This document shows, piece after piece, positions 42,966 to 51,500 of a stretch of DNA of 64,000 nt. Source of the DNA: Paenibacillus tuaregi (lineage in GTDB: Bacteria > Bacillota > Bacilli > Paenibacillales > Paenibacillaceae); NCBI RefSeq assembly GCF_900086655.1, contig NZ_LT575476.1:2391869-2455868 (forward strand). Reading direction: 5' to 3'. The notes beneath the pieces are model-generated. The model was given only the letters and a program-made list of their open reading frames with translations. It ran no database searches and was not told where the DNA came from. Position numbers and translations under genes: made by a program. The stretch's first letter is position 1, and each line of letters starts with the position of its first letter.

Positions 42966-43541
42966 ATGAAAAAGACTTCGGTACTGCTTGGAGCAGCATT
43001 CATGCTGGCGCTAAGCGGATGTGATCATTCGGTAGATCAAGAGAAGACAAGTATCAGCACACAAGCAGAACAACAGCAGCAGGCAACAGAGATGGATCAT
43101 TCTGAAATGAGCCATTCAAGCTCGGGTGAGCTGCCGCCAGGAATGCAAGAAGCTAAGCATCCTGCTTTTAAACCAGGCAGCCAAGCTGTAGTCACCGCGG
43201 ATCATATGAAAGGGATGAAGGGGGCTGTAGCCACTATTGTGGGTGCCTATGATACAACAGTCTACGAGGTGACTTATACACCGACCAACGGCGGAGAGAA
43301 AGTGAAGAACCACAGATGGGTGGTACAGCAAGAAATCGCGGACGCTGGAGATAAGGCTTTTAAGCCTGGGGAGAAGGTGACGATATTGGCGGATCATATG
43401 CCGGGTATGAAAGGAGCCTCCGGCACGATTGATTCGGGTGAGAAGACCGTTGTCTATATGATCGATTACACGCCCACTACGGGCGGAGACGAAGTCAAAA
43501 ATCATAAATGGGTGACAGAAAGCGAATTAGAGGCTAAATGA
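42966..43541 (+). CDS. YdhK-like (DUF1541) lipoprotein, possible copper binding
   Basis: The 191-residue lipoprotein has a signal peptide with lipobox (LALSGC), a His/Met-rich linker (EMDHSEMSHSSSGELPPGM), and two tandem DUF1541 repeats. Each repeat contains F-K-P-G, a D-H-M-x-G-M-K-G-A motif, and a TYTPTNGGEKVKNHRWV-type ending. The Met and His residues could bind Cu(I), and with a CsoR-type operator upstream this points to copper handling on the outer surface (inference). ATG 42966 follows GAGGTGTTGAGG; an in-frame ATG at 42930 has no ribosome binding site. A terminator follows at 43560-43586. Confidence 0.87.
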   Translation: MKKTSVLLGAAFMLALSGCDHSVDQEKTSISTQAEQQQQATEMDHSEMSHSSSGELPPGMQEAKHPAFKPGSQAVVTADHMKGMKGAVATIVGAYDTTVYEVTYTPTNGGEKVKNHRWVVQQEIADAGDKAFKPGEKVTILADHMPGMKGASGTIDSGEKTVVYMIDYTPTTGGDEVKNHKWVTESELEAK

Positions 43542-43559
43542 GATTAGCAGCTATTTTGG

Positions 43560-43586
43560 ATGACCGCAAATTGCGGTCTTTCTTTT
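43560..43586 (+). terminator. Terminator after DUF1541 gene
   Basis: GACCGCAA pairs with TTGCGGTC and is followed by a T-rich tract. Confidence 0.8.
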
Positions 43587-43623
43587 GTTTAATCAATATA
43601 CTGCTCATGAAAGGGAGAAAAAT

Positions 43624-43653
43624 TTGAACTGGTAAATTATTTGATGATATACT
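43624..43653 (+). promoter_or_regulatory. Promoter of signal peptidase gene
   Basis: TTGAAC at 43624-43629 and TATACT at 43648-43653, 18-bp spacer. Confidence 0.6.
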
Positions 43654-43686
43654 TCTTTTAACAAATCATAGGAGGATAAGCGAGGC

Positions 43687-44241
43687 ATGAAAGTTATAAA
43701 ATTTGTAGTGAGCTACATACCTGCGATTGCGATTGCATTTGCTCTGACTTTATTCATAGGTATTTTTGTATTTCAGCCTTATAAAGTCGAGGGGCATTCC
43801 ATGGAACCTACATTGCAGGACAAACAGAGAGTTTATGCCTCCAAGTTGGCTAGAACATTCTCACATATGCCGGCTTATGGAGACATTGTGGTCATCGATA
43901 GCCGTATCAACAGGGAGCGCAGCTTTATGGATAGCGTCCGGGAGCACCCGTTGATTCAGTTCATTGCAGGTGAGACAGACGAACATATTTTTTATATTAA
44001 GAGAGTTATAGGCAAGTCTGGGGATGTAATTGAAATTAAAAATCAGCAGGTATACCGGAATGGAACTGTACTGGATGAGCCTTATATTAAGGAGAAAATG
44101 AATCCAGCACCAGATCAGAAATGGGTGGTGCCGGATAATTCGATCTTTGTTCTTGGTGATAACCGGAACAATAGCAGTGACAGTAGGGAGCTTGGCCCTA
44201 TCCCATTTGACCATATCATGGGGATCGAGGAGATTAAATAG
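43687..44241 (+). CDS. lepB: Type I signal peptidase
   Basis: This 184-residue membrane protease cleaves Sec and Tat signal peptides on the outer face. It has a single N-terminal membrane helix (IPAIAIAFALTLFIGIFVF) and the catalytic Ser38 in EGHSMEPTL with Lys105 in FYIKRVIG, plus box E VLGDNRNNSSDSR. The short form with one membrane helix is typical of Firmicutes SipS-like enzymes. AGGAGG lies before the ATG. It converges on lexA across a symmetrical hairpin. Confidence 0.95.
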   Translation: MKVIKFVVSYIPAIAIAFALTLFIGIFVFQPYKVEGHSMEPTLQDKQRVYASKLARTFSHMPAYGDIVVIDSRINRERSFMDSVREHPLIQFIAGETDEHIFYIKRVIGKSGDVIEIKNQQVYRNGTVLDEPYIKEKMNPAPDQKWVVPDNSIFVLGDNRNNSSDSRELGPIPFDHIMGIEEIK

Positions 44242-44291
44242 TACGTCGTCTACAGAGGCGCACCGCAGAGAATAACAGGATATGCAGCGAG

Positions 44292-44324
44292 AAGAAGAGG
44301 ATGCCAAATAGGCATCCTCTTCTT
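44292..44324. terminator. Bidirectional terminator between lepB and lexA
   Basis: AAGAAGAGGATGCC pairs with GGCATCCTCTTCTT around AAATA; symmetry would serve both strands, although T-runs are weak. Confidence 0.7.
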
Positions 44325-44341
44325 AGATTTACCGGCCAATA

Positions 44342-44968
44342 TTAATGAATGTCTCTGAATAGACCAACGACCTTGCCGAGAATAGTTACATGCTTTAAAC
44401 GGAGCGGCTCATATGTCGGGTTCTCCGGCTGGAGGCGAATGTGATCACGCTCTTTATAAAATGTCTTGACCGTAGCTTCATCATCCTCAGTCATAGCCAC
44501 CACAATATCTCCGTTATCCGCAGTCTGCTGCTGCCGGACGATAACAAAATCTCCGTTATGAATACCAGCTTCAATCATACTGTCACCAACAACCGATAAC
44601 ATGAAGACTTCCTTGTCCCCAACATAGTGGCTAGGCAGAGGGAAATAATCTTCAATATTCTCGGTGGCTGTAATAGGAACACCCGCGGTTACCTTACCTA
44701 CCACAGGAACACGGGCAACCGTGTGAGCGAACAGATTGTAATTCTCCGAATCTTCCTGGCCAAGCAATTCAATAGCTCGAGGTTTGGTAGGGTCACGACG
44801 GATGAACCCTTTCTTCTCAAGCCTGTCCAAGTGACCATGGACCGTGGAACTGGAAGCAAGACCTACAGCTTCTCCGATCTCCCGGACGGAAGGCGGATAA
44901 CCTTTCATGCGGACTTCGTTTCTTATAAATTCAAGTATCGCCTGTTGACGGCTGGAAACCTTCGACAT
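44342..44968 (-). CDS. lexA: SOS repressor LexA
   Basis: The 208-residue repressor controls DNA damage genes. The winged helix is in residues 1-65 ([38 protein letters not shown]). The self-cleavage bond is Ala95-Gly96 (KVTAGVPI), with Ser130 (GDSM) and Lys168 (EATVKTF) as the catalytic dyad. Its own promoter (TTGTAC at 45031-45026, TATAAT at 45008-45003, minus strand) has a LexA box in the spacer, so it is autoregulated. It diverges from yneA, the usual Bacillus arrangement. Confidence 0.97.
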   Translation of the reverse strand: MSKVSSRQQAILEFIRNEVRMKGYPPSVREIGEAVGLASSSTVHGHLDRLEKKGFIRRDPTKPRAIELLGQEDSENYNLFAHTVARVPVVGKVTAGVPITATENIEDYFPLPSHYVGDKEVFMLSVVGDSMIEAGIHNGDFVIVRQQQTADNGDIVVAMTEDDEATVKTFYKERDHIRLQPENPTYEPLRLKHVTILGKVVGLFRDIH

Positions 44969-45002
44969 ATGTTATCAACCCCATTTAGTAACGTTTGGAA
45001 AA

Positions 45003-45031
45003 ATTATAACATAGAACCTCCGTTCGTACAA
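45003..45031 (-). promoter_or_regulatory. lexA promoter with LexA box
   Basis: On the minus strand TTGTAC and TATAAT (with extended TG) are 17 bp apart. CGAACGGAGGTTCT (45026-45013) in the spacer matches 12 of 14 positions of the Bacillus box CGAACRNRYGTTYC. Confidence 0.82.
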
Positions 45032-45160
45032 ACGTTAGTTCTAAATTTATTGTGGAATATTCAGGATAAATGGAAAGGAGCGTTACGAAATGGGTCTATT
45101 GATGCCAATATATAGAGATGATCCGTTTAAATAGGATAAAAATGTCATCACCCAAATGTG

Positions 45161-45240
45161 CGAACAATTGTTCTAAAAAACTATTGAACGAAACAAATGT
45201 TCGTGTTATATTGAATTCAGTAAACAAGAACAAACGTTTG
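45161..45240 (+). promoter_or_regulatory. yneA promoter with three LexA boxes
   Basis: The promoter is TTGAAC (45184-45189), a 17-bp spacer, and TATATT (45207-45212). Box-like sites are CGAACAATTGTTCT (45161-45174), GAAACAAATGTTCG (45190-45203, within the spacer), and AGAACAAACGTTTG (45227-45240, before the start). Confidence 0.82.
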
Positions 45241-45252
45241 GAGTGATTGATT

Positions 45253-45615
45253 ATGTTAAGATATTCTACATACCAAAGTATTTATGAATCAGTACCGGCG
45301 CAGCCTGTTAAACATAAAATGAAGATGCATCTATCTTTCTCAAACTCTATTTTTCGCATTGTTCTATTAGTATGCATGATTGCTGTAACCTGTACAGGCA
45401 TGATCACAGCTTTTGCGTCCTCTAGCGATCGTCCCACTCCTGCCGAACTAGAGCAGGTTGTTGTTCAGCCGGGCGATTCTCTTTGGAGTATTGCTTCCTC
45501 TAATAAGAGTGAAGGTGAAGATATACGCGATTTCATTCATGCTATAATTCAGGAGAACAACCTGCCATCGAGTGAGATCCAAGCGGGCGATGTGCTTATG
45601 CTTCCTGCCCATTAA
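45253..45615 (+). CDS. yneA: SOS-induced cell division suppressor YneA-like protein
   Basis: The 120-residue protein has an N-terminal cytosolic stretch, one membrane helix (IFRIVLLVCMIAVTCTGMITAF), and an extracytoplasmic LysM-like domain (VVVQPGDSLWSIASS and AGDVLMLP). In B. subtilis YneA delays division after DNA damage by acting at the septum. Divergence from lexA, LexA boxes in its promoter, size and domain order support the name. ATG 45253 follows TTTGGAGTG. A terminator follows before ynzC. Confidence 0.88.
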   Translation: MLRYSTYQSIYESVPAQPVKHKMKMHLSFSNSIFRIVLLVCMIAVTCTGMITAFASSSDRPTPAELEQVVVQPGDSLWSIASSNKSEGEDIRDFIHAIIQENNLPSSEIQAGDVLMLPAH

Positions 45616-45630
45616 TATATTTGTTGTTAT

Positions 45631-45674
45631 AAAGAGCTTTTCGAGGACTCCGCGATCCTTGACAAGCTCTTTTT
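45631..45674 (+). terminator. Terminator between yneA and ynzC
   Basis: AAAGAGCTT pairs with AAGCTCTTT, with an inner AGGA/TCCT stem, and is followed by T's. Confidence 0.8.
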
Positions 45675-45724
45675 CACATGTCAAAGTAAGAGTTAATGCC
45701 TGAAGTGAAGGAGGAGTATGGGAT

Positions 45725-45898
45725 ATGGACATCGACCAATTGGTACAGCGCATTAATGAGCTTGCGCGTAAACATAAAGAGTCAGGATTAACTGAGGAAG
45801 AGACCCTCGAAAGAGCAGAACTTCGGGAGATCTACCTGGGTAATATACGCAAAAATTTCCGTCAGCAGCTGGACTCCATTGAAATTGTAGATAACTAA
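45725..45898 (+). CDS. ynzC: DUF896 family protein, YnzC-like
   Basis: This 57-residue protein (starting MDIDQLVQRINELARKHKES) is a two-helix hairpin: helix 1 LVQRINELARKHKESGL and helix 2 TEEETLERAELREIYLGN, followed by the conserved RKNFRQQLDSIEIVD tail. DUF896 members such as YnzC belong to the SOS-regulated yneA-yneB-ynzC cluster in B. subtilis; the role is unknown. GAAGGAGGAG lies 9 bp before the ATG. The yneB resolvase-like gene is absent here. Confidence 0.9.
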   Translation: MDIDQLVQRINELARKHKESGLTEEETLERAELREIYLGNIRKNFRQQLDSIEIVDN

Positions 45899-46032
45899 GC
45901 AGTCCGGCTCTGCCGGATATACATAGCTGACATAAGAAATTCACATTGCGGATAAGATTCCGTTTATTATGTTGGGATATAATCAAAAACATATAGATGA
46001 TCATGCTCATACCAGAGGGGGAAAGCAGCCAC

Positions 46033-46548
46033 ATGGCACGTTCGTTTGAGAAGCAGGTAGAAAAGAACAGGCAGAAAATTTTGATGCAGCAAAAGAAACA
46101 AGGAGTGCAGCCCGGCAAGCTTGGGGTCAAAGGAGAAGGGGATACTTTTAAAGGACGTAATATTATCCTTCCGGTCGTCTTAATTCTGTTCGGGGGGATG
46201 TATGGTTCCCTAGGCTTTATTGGGAAAAATACAGAAATTAATTCATTCCTCTATTGGATTACCATCGGGCTGTACATCATGCTCGGGGTTGTTGTCTTCA
46301 TCCGTAAACCCTATCTGCGCGTCGGGCAAAAGGCGCTGTATACGTCCAAGTTTAACAGAGACCGCATGCTGTCTGCAGAGAGCATTCAGAAAATTGTCCT
46401 CTCGCAAGGAATGGTTAGCATTGTGCCAAAAGGAAACGGACAGAAGTGGAACTTCTCGCGTTCACGCAACCGTTTTGATACAGCTGCTATGGGCGAGCGC
46501 TTGAAGGAATTCGGCAAGACCAACAATGTTACAGTAGAGAATCATTAG
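46033..46548 (+). CDS. Two-helix membrane protein of unknown function
   Basis: The 171-residue protein has a charged N-terminus (FEKQVEKNRQKILMQQKKQG) and two membrane helices (IILPVVLILFGGMYGSLGFI and FLYWITIGLYIMLGVVVFI). A cytosolic C-terminal domain follows with RKPYLRVGQKALYTSKFNRD and IQKIVLSQGMVSIVPKG. It seems conserved in Paenibacillus-like genomes but I cannot assign a family. ATG 46033 follows AGAGGGGGA; an ATG at 46003 in the same frame has none. It lies 19 bp before a HAD phosphatase gene, and is probably cotranscribed with it. Confidence 0.7.
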   Translation: MARSFEKQVEKNRQKILMQQKKQGVQPGKLGVKGEGDTFKGRNIILPVVLILFGGMYGSLGFIGKNTEINSFLYWITIGLYIMLGVVVFIRKPYLRVGQKALYTSKFNRDRMLSAESIQKIVLSQGMVSIVPKGNGQKWNFSRSRNRFDTAAMGERLKEFGKTNNVTVENH

Positions 46549-46567
46549 AAAAGGGGAATCGGGCGAA

Positions 46568-47374
46568 ATGTCGATAAAGGCTGTTTGCTTTGATCTGGAT
46601 GATACACTCTTGTGGGACGACCGCAGTATAAAGGAAGCTTTTGAGTCAACTTGCCAGAAAGCTGCCGAAGTTGCAGGTGTTAAGCCAGAACGTCTTGAGG
46701 AAGCTGTCCGTAAGGAAGCAAGAGCGTTGTATGAATCTTATGAGACTTTTCCTTTTACAAAAATGATTGGGATCAACCCCTTCGAGGGGTTATGGGGGAA
46801 CTTCACGGCTGGGGAACAGCCGGAGTTTCGGGCGATGGAGAAGCTGGCTCCTATCTACCGTAAAGAATCCTGGAGACGGGGGCTGCTCGCCGTTGGGGTA
46901 GATAATGAGGAGCTCGCTGGCGAGCTTGCCGAACAGTTCGGGGCAGAACGCCGCAATCGCCCACATGTCTATGAAGAGACCTTTCAAATTCTTGATGAGC
47001 TGAAGGGTGAGGTCAAGCTGCTGCTGCTGACCAACGGTTGCCCGGCTCTCCAGCAGGAGAAGCTGGACGGGGTACCGAAGCTGGCACCATACTTCGATGA
47101 AATTATTATTTCCGGGTCCTTTGGCAAGGGCAAGCCGGATCCAAGCATATTCGAGCATGCGCTCAGCCTGCTTGGTGTTGAACCTTCCGAAGCCTTGATG
47201 GTGGGGGACAAGCTTACCACTGATATCAAAGGGGCGCTAAGTGCAGGGATTCACTCCGTGTGGGTGAACCGCGACGGAAGAACTCGCTCGGACGAGATTG
47301 TCCCTGCGTATGAGATCAGACACTTATCTGAACTGCATAAGATCATTGACGGTCTTGGAGGTCGGGAGCATTGA
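46568..47374 (+). CDS. HAD-superfamily hydrolase (YjjG/YfnB-like)
   Basis: The 268-residue enzyme is a subfamily IA HAD phosphatase. Motif I is CFDLDDTLLWDD (nucleophile Asp), motif II LLLTNG, the Lys of motif III is in SGSFGKGKPDP, and motif IV is ALMVGDKLTTDIKGA. A helical cap lies between motifs I and II. The substrate is not indicated; YjjG-type relatives act on nucleotides. AAGGGGAATC precedes the ATG. It overlaps the next gene by 4 bp (ATTGA). Confidence 0.9.
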   Translation: MSIKAVCFDLDDTLLWDDRSIKEAFESTCQKAAEVAGVKPERLEEAVRKEARALYESYETFPFTKMIGINPFEGLWGNFTAGEQPEFRAMEKLAPIYRKESWRRGLLAVGVDNEELAGELAEQFGAERRNRPHVYEETFQILDELKGEVKLLLLTNGCPALQQEKLDGVPKLAPYFDEIIISGSFGKGKPDPSIFEHALSLLGVEPSEALMVGDKLTTDIKGALSAGIHSVWVNRDGRTRSDEIVPAYEIRHLSELHKIIDGLGGREH

Positions 47375-47775
47375 GACTGCGTCCGTTGAAGCTGGTTTTG
47401 GCATTCATTGGATTGTTAATGATATTAACGGCATGCAATCAAGACTCCGGTCATTCAGGTCATGATGATATGCTGTCTCCACTGGATGTTAAACTGACCG
47501 TTACGCCTACAGAGGGGAAAGTGAACGAGAAGATTTCATTTGAAGCCAAGGTAACCCAGGGCGGCAAAGACATTAATGATGCCAAAGAAGTCACCTTTGA
47601 ACTGTGGAAAGAGGGGACGGAGAAGCACAGTAAGATTACTGTTACCTCAACAGGAGAAGGCAAGTATGTCATGGTGAAGTCTTTCACGGAATCCGGTACT
47701 TATCATGTTATCTCTCATGTGACTGCGAATAGTCAGCACTCTATGCCATCTGCGGATTTTACAGTAAAGCCCTAA
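47371..47775 (+). CDS. FixH/YtkA-like lipoprotein
   Basis: The 134-residue lipoprotein has a signal peptide with lipobox LTAC, a short His/Asp linker (DSGHSGHDDM), and a YtkA-like beta-sandwich: LDVKLTVTPTEGKVNEKISFEAKV, VTFELWKEGTEKH, and GTYHVISHVTANSQHSM. YtkA/FixH domains are often tied to cytochrome oxidase or copper proteins, and the His residues could bind a metal (inference). The TTG start at 47371 follows GGAGGTCGGGA and overlaps the HAD gene stop. A terminator follows. Confidence 0.82.
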   Translation: MRLRPLKLVLAFIGLLMILTACNQDSGHSGHDDMLSPLDVKLTVTPTEGKVNEKISFEAKVTQGGKDINDAKEVTFELWKEGTEKHSKITVTSTGEGKYVMVKSFTESGTYHVISHVTANSQHSMPSADFTVKP

Positions 47776-47792
47776 TATATTTATCAAATATC

Positions 47793-47838
47793 AAAAAAAG
47801 CTGTTTGCTCATCCGGGGATGGGCAGACAGCTTTTTTA
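47793..47838. terminator. Bidirectional terminator between FixH-like gene and mtnD
   Basis: AAAAAAAGCTGT pairs with ACAGCTTTTTT with an inner ATCC/GGAT stem. The A-run on one side and T-run on the other serve both converging genes. Confidence 0.88.
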
Positions 47839-47850
47839 GTATAATTTTGG

Positions 47851-48393
47851 TTAAGCTTTCTGGAAGGAAGGATCTTCAAACGGATGAGCAATCCAGCCGT
47901 TCTCCTCAACGAACAGGCGGATCGCCACAACCTTGCGCTCATCAGTCAAGGTGAAGAAGTGAACCGTATTCTCTGGCACGGAAATCAAATCACCGGGGAG
48001 CAGATTCACATCGAAATAGCCGATCTCTTCAGAGCCTTTGATAACAAAGGTTCCAGCTCCGCCAACAATGGCTCGGATTTCATCTTCTGTGTGGGTATGA
48101 ATTTGTTCAAACTTAGCAAGCAGCTCTTCGATATTCGGCGTTGTCTCCGACAGGGTAATGACATCCCAGGTCCGGTAGCCGCGGCGTTTCACCAAATCTT
48201 GGATTTCAGCTTCAAAGGTGGCCAGAACCTCAGCTTTTTGTTCATCAGTCAATGAAAAATTTTCCTGGAGATGGGCAGGCAGTTTGCTGATATCCCAGTG
48301 CTCATATATCACTTCGTACTGACTGAGGAAATTGCGAACGTTCTCTTCACCGGTAATCAATTCGTTCGTATTTCTAATTCTTATTTCCGCCAT
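47851..48393 (-). CDS. mtnD: Acireductone dioxygenase
   Basis: This 180-residue cupin oxidises acireductone in the methionine salvage pathway, giving the keto acid precursor of methionine with Fe2+ (or CO and other products with Ni2+). The metal ligands are His99, His101 and Glu105 in HTHTEDE and His145 in ENTVHFF. Length and the region GYFDVNLLPGDLISVPENTVHFF fit the family. Other methionine salvage genes are not in the window, but metH is divergently next to it. Confidence 0.94.
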   Translation of the reverse strand: MAEIRIRNTNELITGEENVRNFLSQYEVIYEHWDISKLPAHLQENFSLTDEQKAEVLATFEAEIQDLVKRRGYRTWDVITLSETTPNIEELLAKFEQIHTHTEDEIRAIVGGAGTFVIKGSEEIGYFDVNLLPGDLISVPENTVHFFTLTDERKVVAIRLFVEENGWIAHPFEDPSFQKA

Positions 48394-48584
48394 GGGATTA
48401 CCCCGCTTTCATTTGGTATTTAGATAAAATTATAAAGGATAAACCTAGGTGTGTCGACCCTTATTTTGCCTGTGAAAAGGAGTTGAAACACTTCGGCTGG
48501 AATACGGGGATTTCCGGCAATCCCTTTTCTTAAGCGGGTTATTCTGCTACACTTAAATCTAGCGTTTTACAGGGGGGAATGAAC

Positions 48585-51500
48585 TTGAGCAAGCCGACTC
48601 TGCAATCCAGAATGAAGGAAAAAATACTAATTCTTGACGGAGCCATGGGCACCATGATCCAGCAAGAACAGCTGAAACCCGAAGATTTCGGCGGGGAAGA
48701 ACTCGATGGCTGCAATGAAATACTTGTTCTTACCCGGCCTGATGTCATCTCCAGAATCCACGAGAAGTATTTGGAAGCCGGAGCTGATCTGATTGAAACC
48801 AATACATTCGGCGGTGCCTCGGTGGTGCTTGCTGAGTATGATATCCAAGATAAAGCAAGAGAGATCAATCTTGCCGCGGCTAAGCTGGCCGTGGATGCGG
48901 TAAATAAATATTCAACCCCGGACCATCCCAGATACGCAGTTGGTGCGATGGGTCCGACAACAAAGACCTTATCCGTAACAGGCGGGGTAACTTTTGACGA
49001 ATTGATCGAAAGCTATGAAGAGCAGGCAATCGCCCTCATTGAAGCGGGCGTGGACGCAATGCTTCTTGAGACTTCTCAGGATACGCTTAACGTTAAGGCT
49101 GGGAGCATTGCGATCCGCCGTGCTTTTGAAGCGACGGGCATTACACTGCCGATCATGATCTCCGGTACGATTGAACCGATGGGCACAACGCTGGCCGGGC
49201 AGAACATTGAGGCCTTCTACGTGTCTTTGGAGCATCTGAAGCCTGTTTCAGTCGGGCTTAACTGTGCAACAGGTCCCGAATTCATGCGCGACCACATCCG
49301 GACTTTATCCGAGATGGCCAGCACGGCCATCAGCTGTTATCCGAACGCGGGTCTGCCGGATGAGAACGGCAACTATCATGAGTCGCCGGATTCGCTCGCA
49401 ACGAAGATGGCAGCCTTTGCCGAGAAGGGCTGGCTGAACATTGCCGGAGGATGCTGCGGAACTACGCCGGAGCATATCTATGCGATGTCGGAAAAAATGA
49501 AGCTGTACAAGCCTCGCGACATCGATCGCGATCCGCATCCGCCGGCCATTTCGGGGATTGAGCCCGTATATATTGAGCAGGACAACCGTCCTTACATGAT
49601 TGGGGAGCGGACAAATGTTCTTGGTTCAAGAAAGTTCAAGCGGCTCATCGTGGAAGGGAAATATGAAGAAGCTTCTGAAATCGCCCGTGCCCAGGTCAAG
49701 GGCGGAGCCCAGGTGATTGATGTCTGTGTGCAGGACCCTGACCGTGATGAGACGGAAGACATGAAGAAATTTTTGGAGCTTGTTGTCAAGAAGGTTAAAG
49801 TCCCGCTCATGATTGACACAACGGACCCTGCGGTGATTGACCTGTCACTGAAATACTGCCAGGGCAAATCGATAATTAATTCCATTAATCTTGAAGATGG
49901 TGAAGAAAAGTTCGAACTTGTGACCCCGATCATTCACAAGTACGGAGCTGCTGTGGTGGTGGGAACGATTGACGAGCGCGGCCAGGCTATCACCCGGGAG
50001 GACAAGCTTGAGGTAGCCAAGCGTTCTCACGACCTGTTAGTTAATAAGTATGGCCTGCAGGCTGAAGATATTATTTTTGATCCACTGGTGTTTCCGGTTG
50101 GAACTGGGGATGAGCAGTATATTGGCTCGGCCAAGGAAACAATTGAAGGAATACGTCTTATCAAACAGGCGCTGCCTGCTTGTCATACCGTACTTGGAAT
50201 CAGCAACGTGTCGTTCGGGCTTCCCGAAGCTGGCCGTGAAGTGCTGAACTCGGTCTTTCTGTATGAGTGCACGAAGGCAGGGCTGGACTATGCCATTGTT
50301 AACACGGAGAAGGTGGAACGGTACGCTTCCATACCAGAAGAGGAACGCAAGCTTGCTGAAGATCTTATTTACAATACGAATGATGAGACTCTGGCTCTGT
50401 TCGTAGCTGCTTTCCGTAATAAGAAGGTAGAGAAGAAGGAGAAGATCAGCAATCTCTCCCTTGAGGAACGCCTTGCTTCCTATGTGGTTGAGGGAACTAA
50501 GGAAGGCCTGATTCCTGATCTTGAGGAGGCACTGGGCAAATACACTGCGCTTGAGATTATTAACGGGCCGCTGATGGCAGGAATGGAAGAAGTCGGCCGT
50601 CTGTTCAACAACAATGAGCTGATTGTGGCCGAGGTGCTTCAGAGTGCGGAGGTTATGAAGGCTTCTGTGGCTTACCTTGAGCAGTTCATGGAGAAGAACG
50701 AGAGCTCGGTTAAAGGCCGGATTATGCTTGCGACGGTTAAAGGGGATGTCCATGATATCGGCAAAAATCTTGTGGAAATCATTCTGTCCAATAACGGTTA
50801 TCAAATTGTGAATTTGGGTATAAAAGTACCACCGGAACGTATCATTGAAGCATTCCGCGAACAGAAAGCCGATGCGATCGGATTGTCCGGACTATTGGTC
50901 AAATCCGCGCAGCAGATGGTATCTACCGCTCAAGATTTGCGGAATGCCGGGATCGACGTGCCGATTATGGTTGGAGGCGCCGCTTTGACGCGCAAGTTCA
51001 CGAAAACACGGATTCGCCCGGAGTATAACGGTCTTGTCGTTTATGCCAAAGACGCGATGGATGGTCTTGATCTGGCCAACAAGCTGATGGACCCTGGTCA
51101 AAGGGAGAAGATGCGGCTCGAATTCGAGGCGGAGAAGGAAGCTGGCGAACAGGAAGTGGTGAAGACCGTCCTGCCGGAGCTGACCCGTGCGGTCCGCTCG
51201 AACATTTCGCCGGATGCTCCGGTCTATCTTCCGCCCGACTTGGATCGTCACGTGCTGCGGGACTACCCGATCAACCATATTATCCCGTATGTAAATATGC
51301 AGATGCTGCTTGGTCATCACTTGGGCCTGCGAGGTTCAGTGGAGCAGCTTCTTGCCCAGCAGGACCCTAAGGCAGTGGAACTGAAAAGCACAGTGGACCA
51401 GGTACTGCATGAGGCGGTTACCAAGGGGATAATTCAAGCTCACGCAATTTACCGATTCTTCCCTGCCCAGTCCAGAGGCAATGATATTTTGATTTATGAT

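Noticed and set aside
48394..48584. Looked for an S-box, T-box or cobalamin riboswitch before metH
   Set aside because: None of the conserved blocks was found; only a short GGGATT/AATCCC hairpin near 48508 is visible.
50037..50804. 255-codon minus-strand frame opposite metH
   Set aside because: It is antisense to the B12-binding region of metH, with no start signal or domain.
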